Assembly: GCA_021767245.1 (NCBI GenBank)
Contig: JAASTO010000135.1
Span: 1 to 7,278, forward strand
From: Balneolaceae bacterium
GTDB lineage: Bacteria; Bacteroidota; Rhodothermia; Balneolales; Balneolaceae
Length of the DNA: 7,278 nucleotides
Direction of reading: 5' to 3'
Shown here: piece by piece, positions 6,162 to 7,278 of the stretch
Layout of the letters: each line of letters begins with the position of its first letter
How positions within the stretch are numbered: position 1 is the first letter of the stretch
Position numbers and translations under genes: made by a program
Notes under the pieces: generated by a model
Databases searched by the model: none
What the model was told of the DNA's origin: nothing
The model's input: only the letters and a program-made list of their open reading frames with translations

Positions 6162-7278
6162 ATGCAAAGCCGGGAGTTTTATAACTCACTTAATGTGGTT
6201 ACCACTTTCAGGGATGTTTCAAAACCTGAGGTTTACACCCCCCTGCCTGATGATTCCTGCCTTGCCATCGCTGATGTTCGTGGTTCGACGGATGCCATAC
6301 GTTTGGGTAAGTACAAGGAAGTCAACATGGCCGGAGCATCCATTATTGCAGCTTTGAACAATTTTTACTCTGAAAACGACCTGCTACCCTACCTGTTCGG
6401 AGGTGACGGCTCTCTGCTCGTTTTGCCCGATCGCGGCATTGATACGGTAAAAGGTATTCTGGCATTTTGCAAAGAGGCTGTTAAAAATGCTTATGGTCTT
6501 GAAATGTCAGTTGGAGTTGTATCCATGAAGGAGCTCAGGGATCATGGGCACGATGTTGGAGTGGCTCGACTCAAATTATCTGAATTCATTGATCAAACCA
6601 TTTTCTGGGGCAGCGGGGTGACCTATGCAGAGGACCTCGTAAAGGAAAAGAATCGCCTCGAGGGGGTTGCTCCGGTTGAAGCAGATCTTTCAGGATTAGA
6701 GTGCCGATGGAATCAGATATCCAGCGATAAGGATGAGGTAGCTGCCTATCTCATTCAGGCAGTTGGGACCGACAGTGAACAGGTCAAGATCTACGATGCT
6801 TGTTTTGGCAAGATCGAAGAGATCTACGGAATGGAAGAGGATTATCATCCGGTTCGAGAAGAAGCCCTGAGTATGACTGCTAACCCTTCTTTGCTTGGAG
6901 TGGAATGGAAACTCAGAACTCAGCCTCCCACCCTTCTCAAAAAGGCCCGGTATATTTTGAACATGATTTTTGAACTCATCACCGGGGTATTCCTGATGCG
7001 GTTCAACAAAAAGACGTCCCAAACAAACTGGGGTGATTATAAACCCGACCTCGTGCGCCATGCAGACTATAAGAAATTTGGAGACGGACTCCGTTTTGTG
7101 GCCTCCGGTACAATATCTCAACGCATGCAACTCACAGAATTCCTGGAGGATATGTTCAGGGAAGGAAAATTAGCCTATGGCGTGCACCCGTCATTTGCGG
7201 CCATGGTAACCTGTTATGTCAGAAATTACCAACATAATCATATTCACTTTGTTGACGGTTCCAACGGCGGTTATGCCA
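6162..7278 (+). CDS. DUF3095 domain-containing protein (cyclase-like), 3' end beyond the window
   Basis: The reading frame stays open for 372 codons to the window edge, so only a short C-terminus should be missing (family members are about 380-400 residues as I recall). It matches DUF3095 (PF11294 type) throughout: FYNSL (6-10), YTPLPDD (25-31), IADVRGSTDAIRLGKYKEVN (36-55), LFGGDGSLLVLP (78-89), the DLSGLECRW segment, YGVHPS (339-344) and the HFVDGSNGGYA end (362-372). Some family members are annotated as adenylate cyclase without proof. The spacing of Asp38 in ADVRGST and Asp82 in FGGDG does resemble the two metal-binding aspartates of class III nucleotide cyclases. Residues 264-279 are hydrophobic but not a clear membrane helix. 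The start is the ATG matching the family N-terminus. A terminator upstream implies its own promoter; TATTTTCG at 6122-6129 is one mismatch from the Bacteroidetes -7 box TAnnTTTG. Substrate and pathway are unknown. Confidence 0.87.
   Translation, partial: MQSREFYNSLNVVTTFRDVSKPEVYTPLPDDSCLAIADVRGSTDAIRLGKYKEVNMAGASIIAALNNFYSENDLLPYLFGGDGSLLVLPDRGIDTVKGILAFCKEAVKNAYGLEMSVGVVSMKELRDHGHDVGVARLKLSEFIDQTIFWGSGVTYAEDLVKEKNRLEGVAPVEADLSGLECRWNQISSDKDEVAAYLIQAVGTDSEQVKIYDACFGKIEEIYGMEEDYHPVREEALSMTANPSLLGVEWKLRTQPPTLLKKARYILNMIFELITGVFLMRFNKKTSQTNWGDYKPDLVRHADYKKFGDGLRFVASGTISQRMQLTEFLEDMFREGKLAYGVHPSFAAMVTCYVRNYQHNHIHFVDGSNGGYA

Noticed and set aside
6696..7130. Reverse-strand open frame of 144 codons
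   Set aside because: It lies wholly inside the DUF3095 gene on the other strand, shows no recognisable family, and the forward frame matches a family along its full length.

Overview
The window looks like a chromosomal segment of a free-living, heterotrophic Bacteroidota/Balneolota-type bacterium. This is an inference from protein style: a DUF4382 surface lipoprotein, a 23S-IVP-type four-helix bundle gene, a DUF2207 membrane protein, AT-rich spacers and mostly weak Shine-Dalgarno sequences. There are no rRNA or tRNA genes, CRISPR arrays or recognisable transposases.

Left half (1-3260): an electron-transfer flavoprotein module in fixABCX order. It holds the last 11 codons of a probable etfB/fixA, a complete etfA/fixB, a fixC-type FAD oxidoreductase (ETF:quinone oxidoreductase flavoprotein part) and a fixX-type iron-sulfur protein. 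EtfAB would collect electrons from acyl-CoA or similar dehydrogenases, and FixC/FixX would pass them to membrane quinone. The FixX here has a second set of cysteines, consistent with two [4Fe-4S] clusters.

Between etfA and fixC, where an operon would normally run straight through, a reverse-strand four-helix-bundle gene is bracketed by a 30-bp imperfect inverted repeat (24/30 matches). The repeat is built from GTGAAAAG units spaced 21 nt apart in each arm. The left arm runs into the end of etfA and supplies its last codons and stop. The whole 482-bp unit looks like an inserted cassette and is the most unusual thing in the window.

Right half (3349-7278): three forward-strand genes separated by spacers of 84-146 nt. 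They are a secreted/membrane DUF2207 protein with a Gly/Ser/Ala-rich tail, a DUF4382 lipoprotein with a C-terminal carboxypeptidase-regulatory-like beta domain and a strong intrinsic terminator, and a DUF3095 protein cut by the window end. The DUF3095 protein carries two aspartate motifs resembling the metal-binding sites of class III nucleotide cyclases. Several spacers contain hairpin-forming inverted repeats close to start codons.
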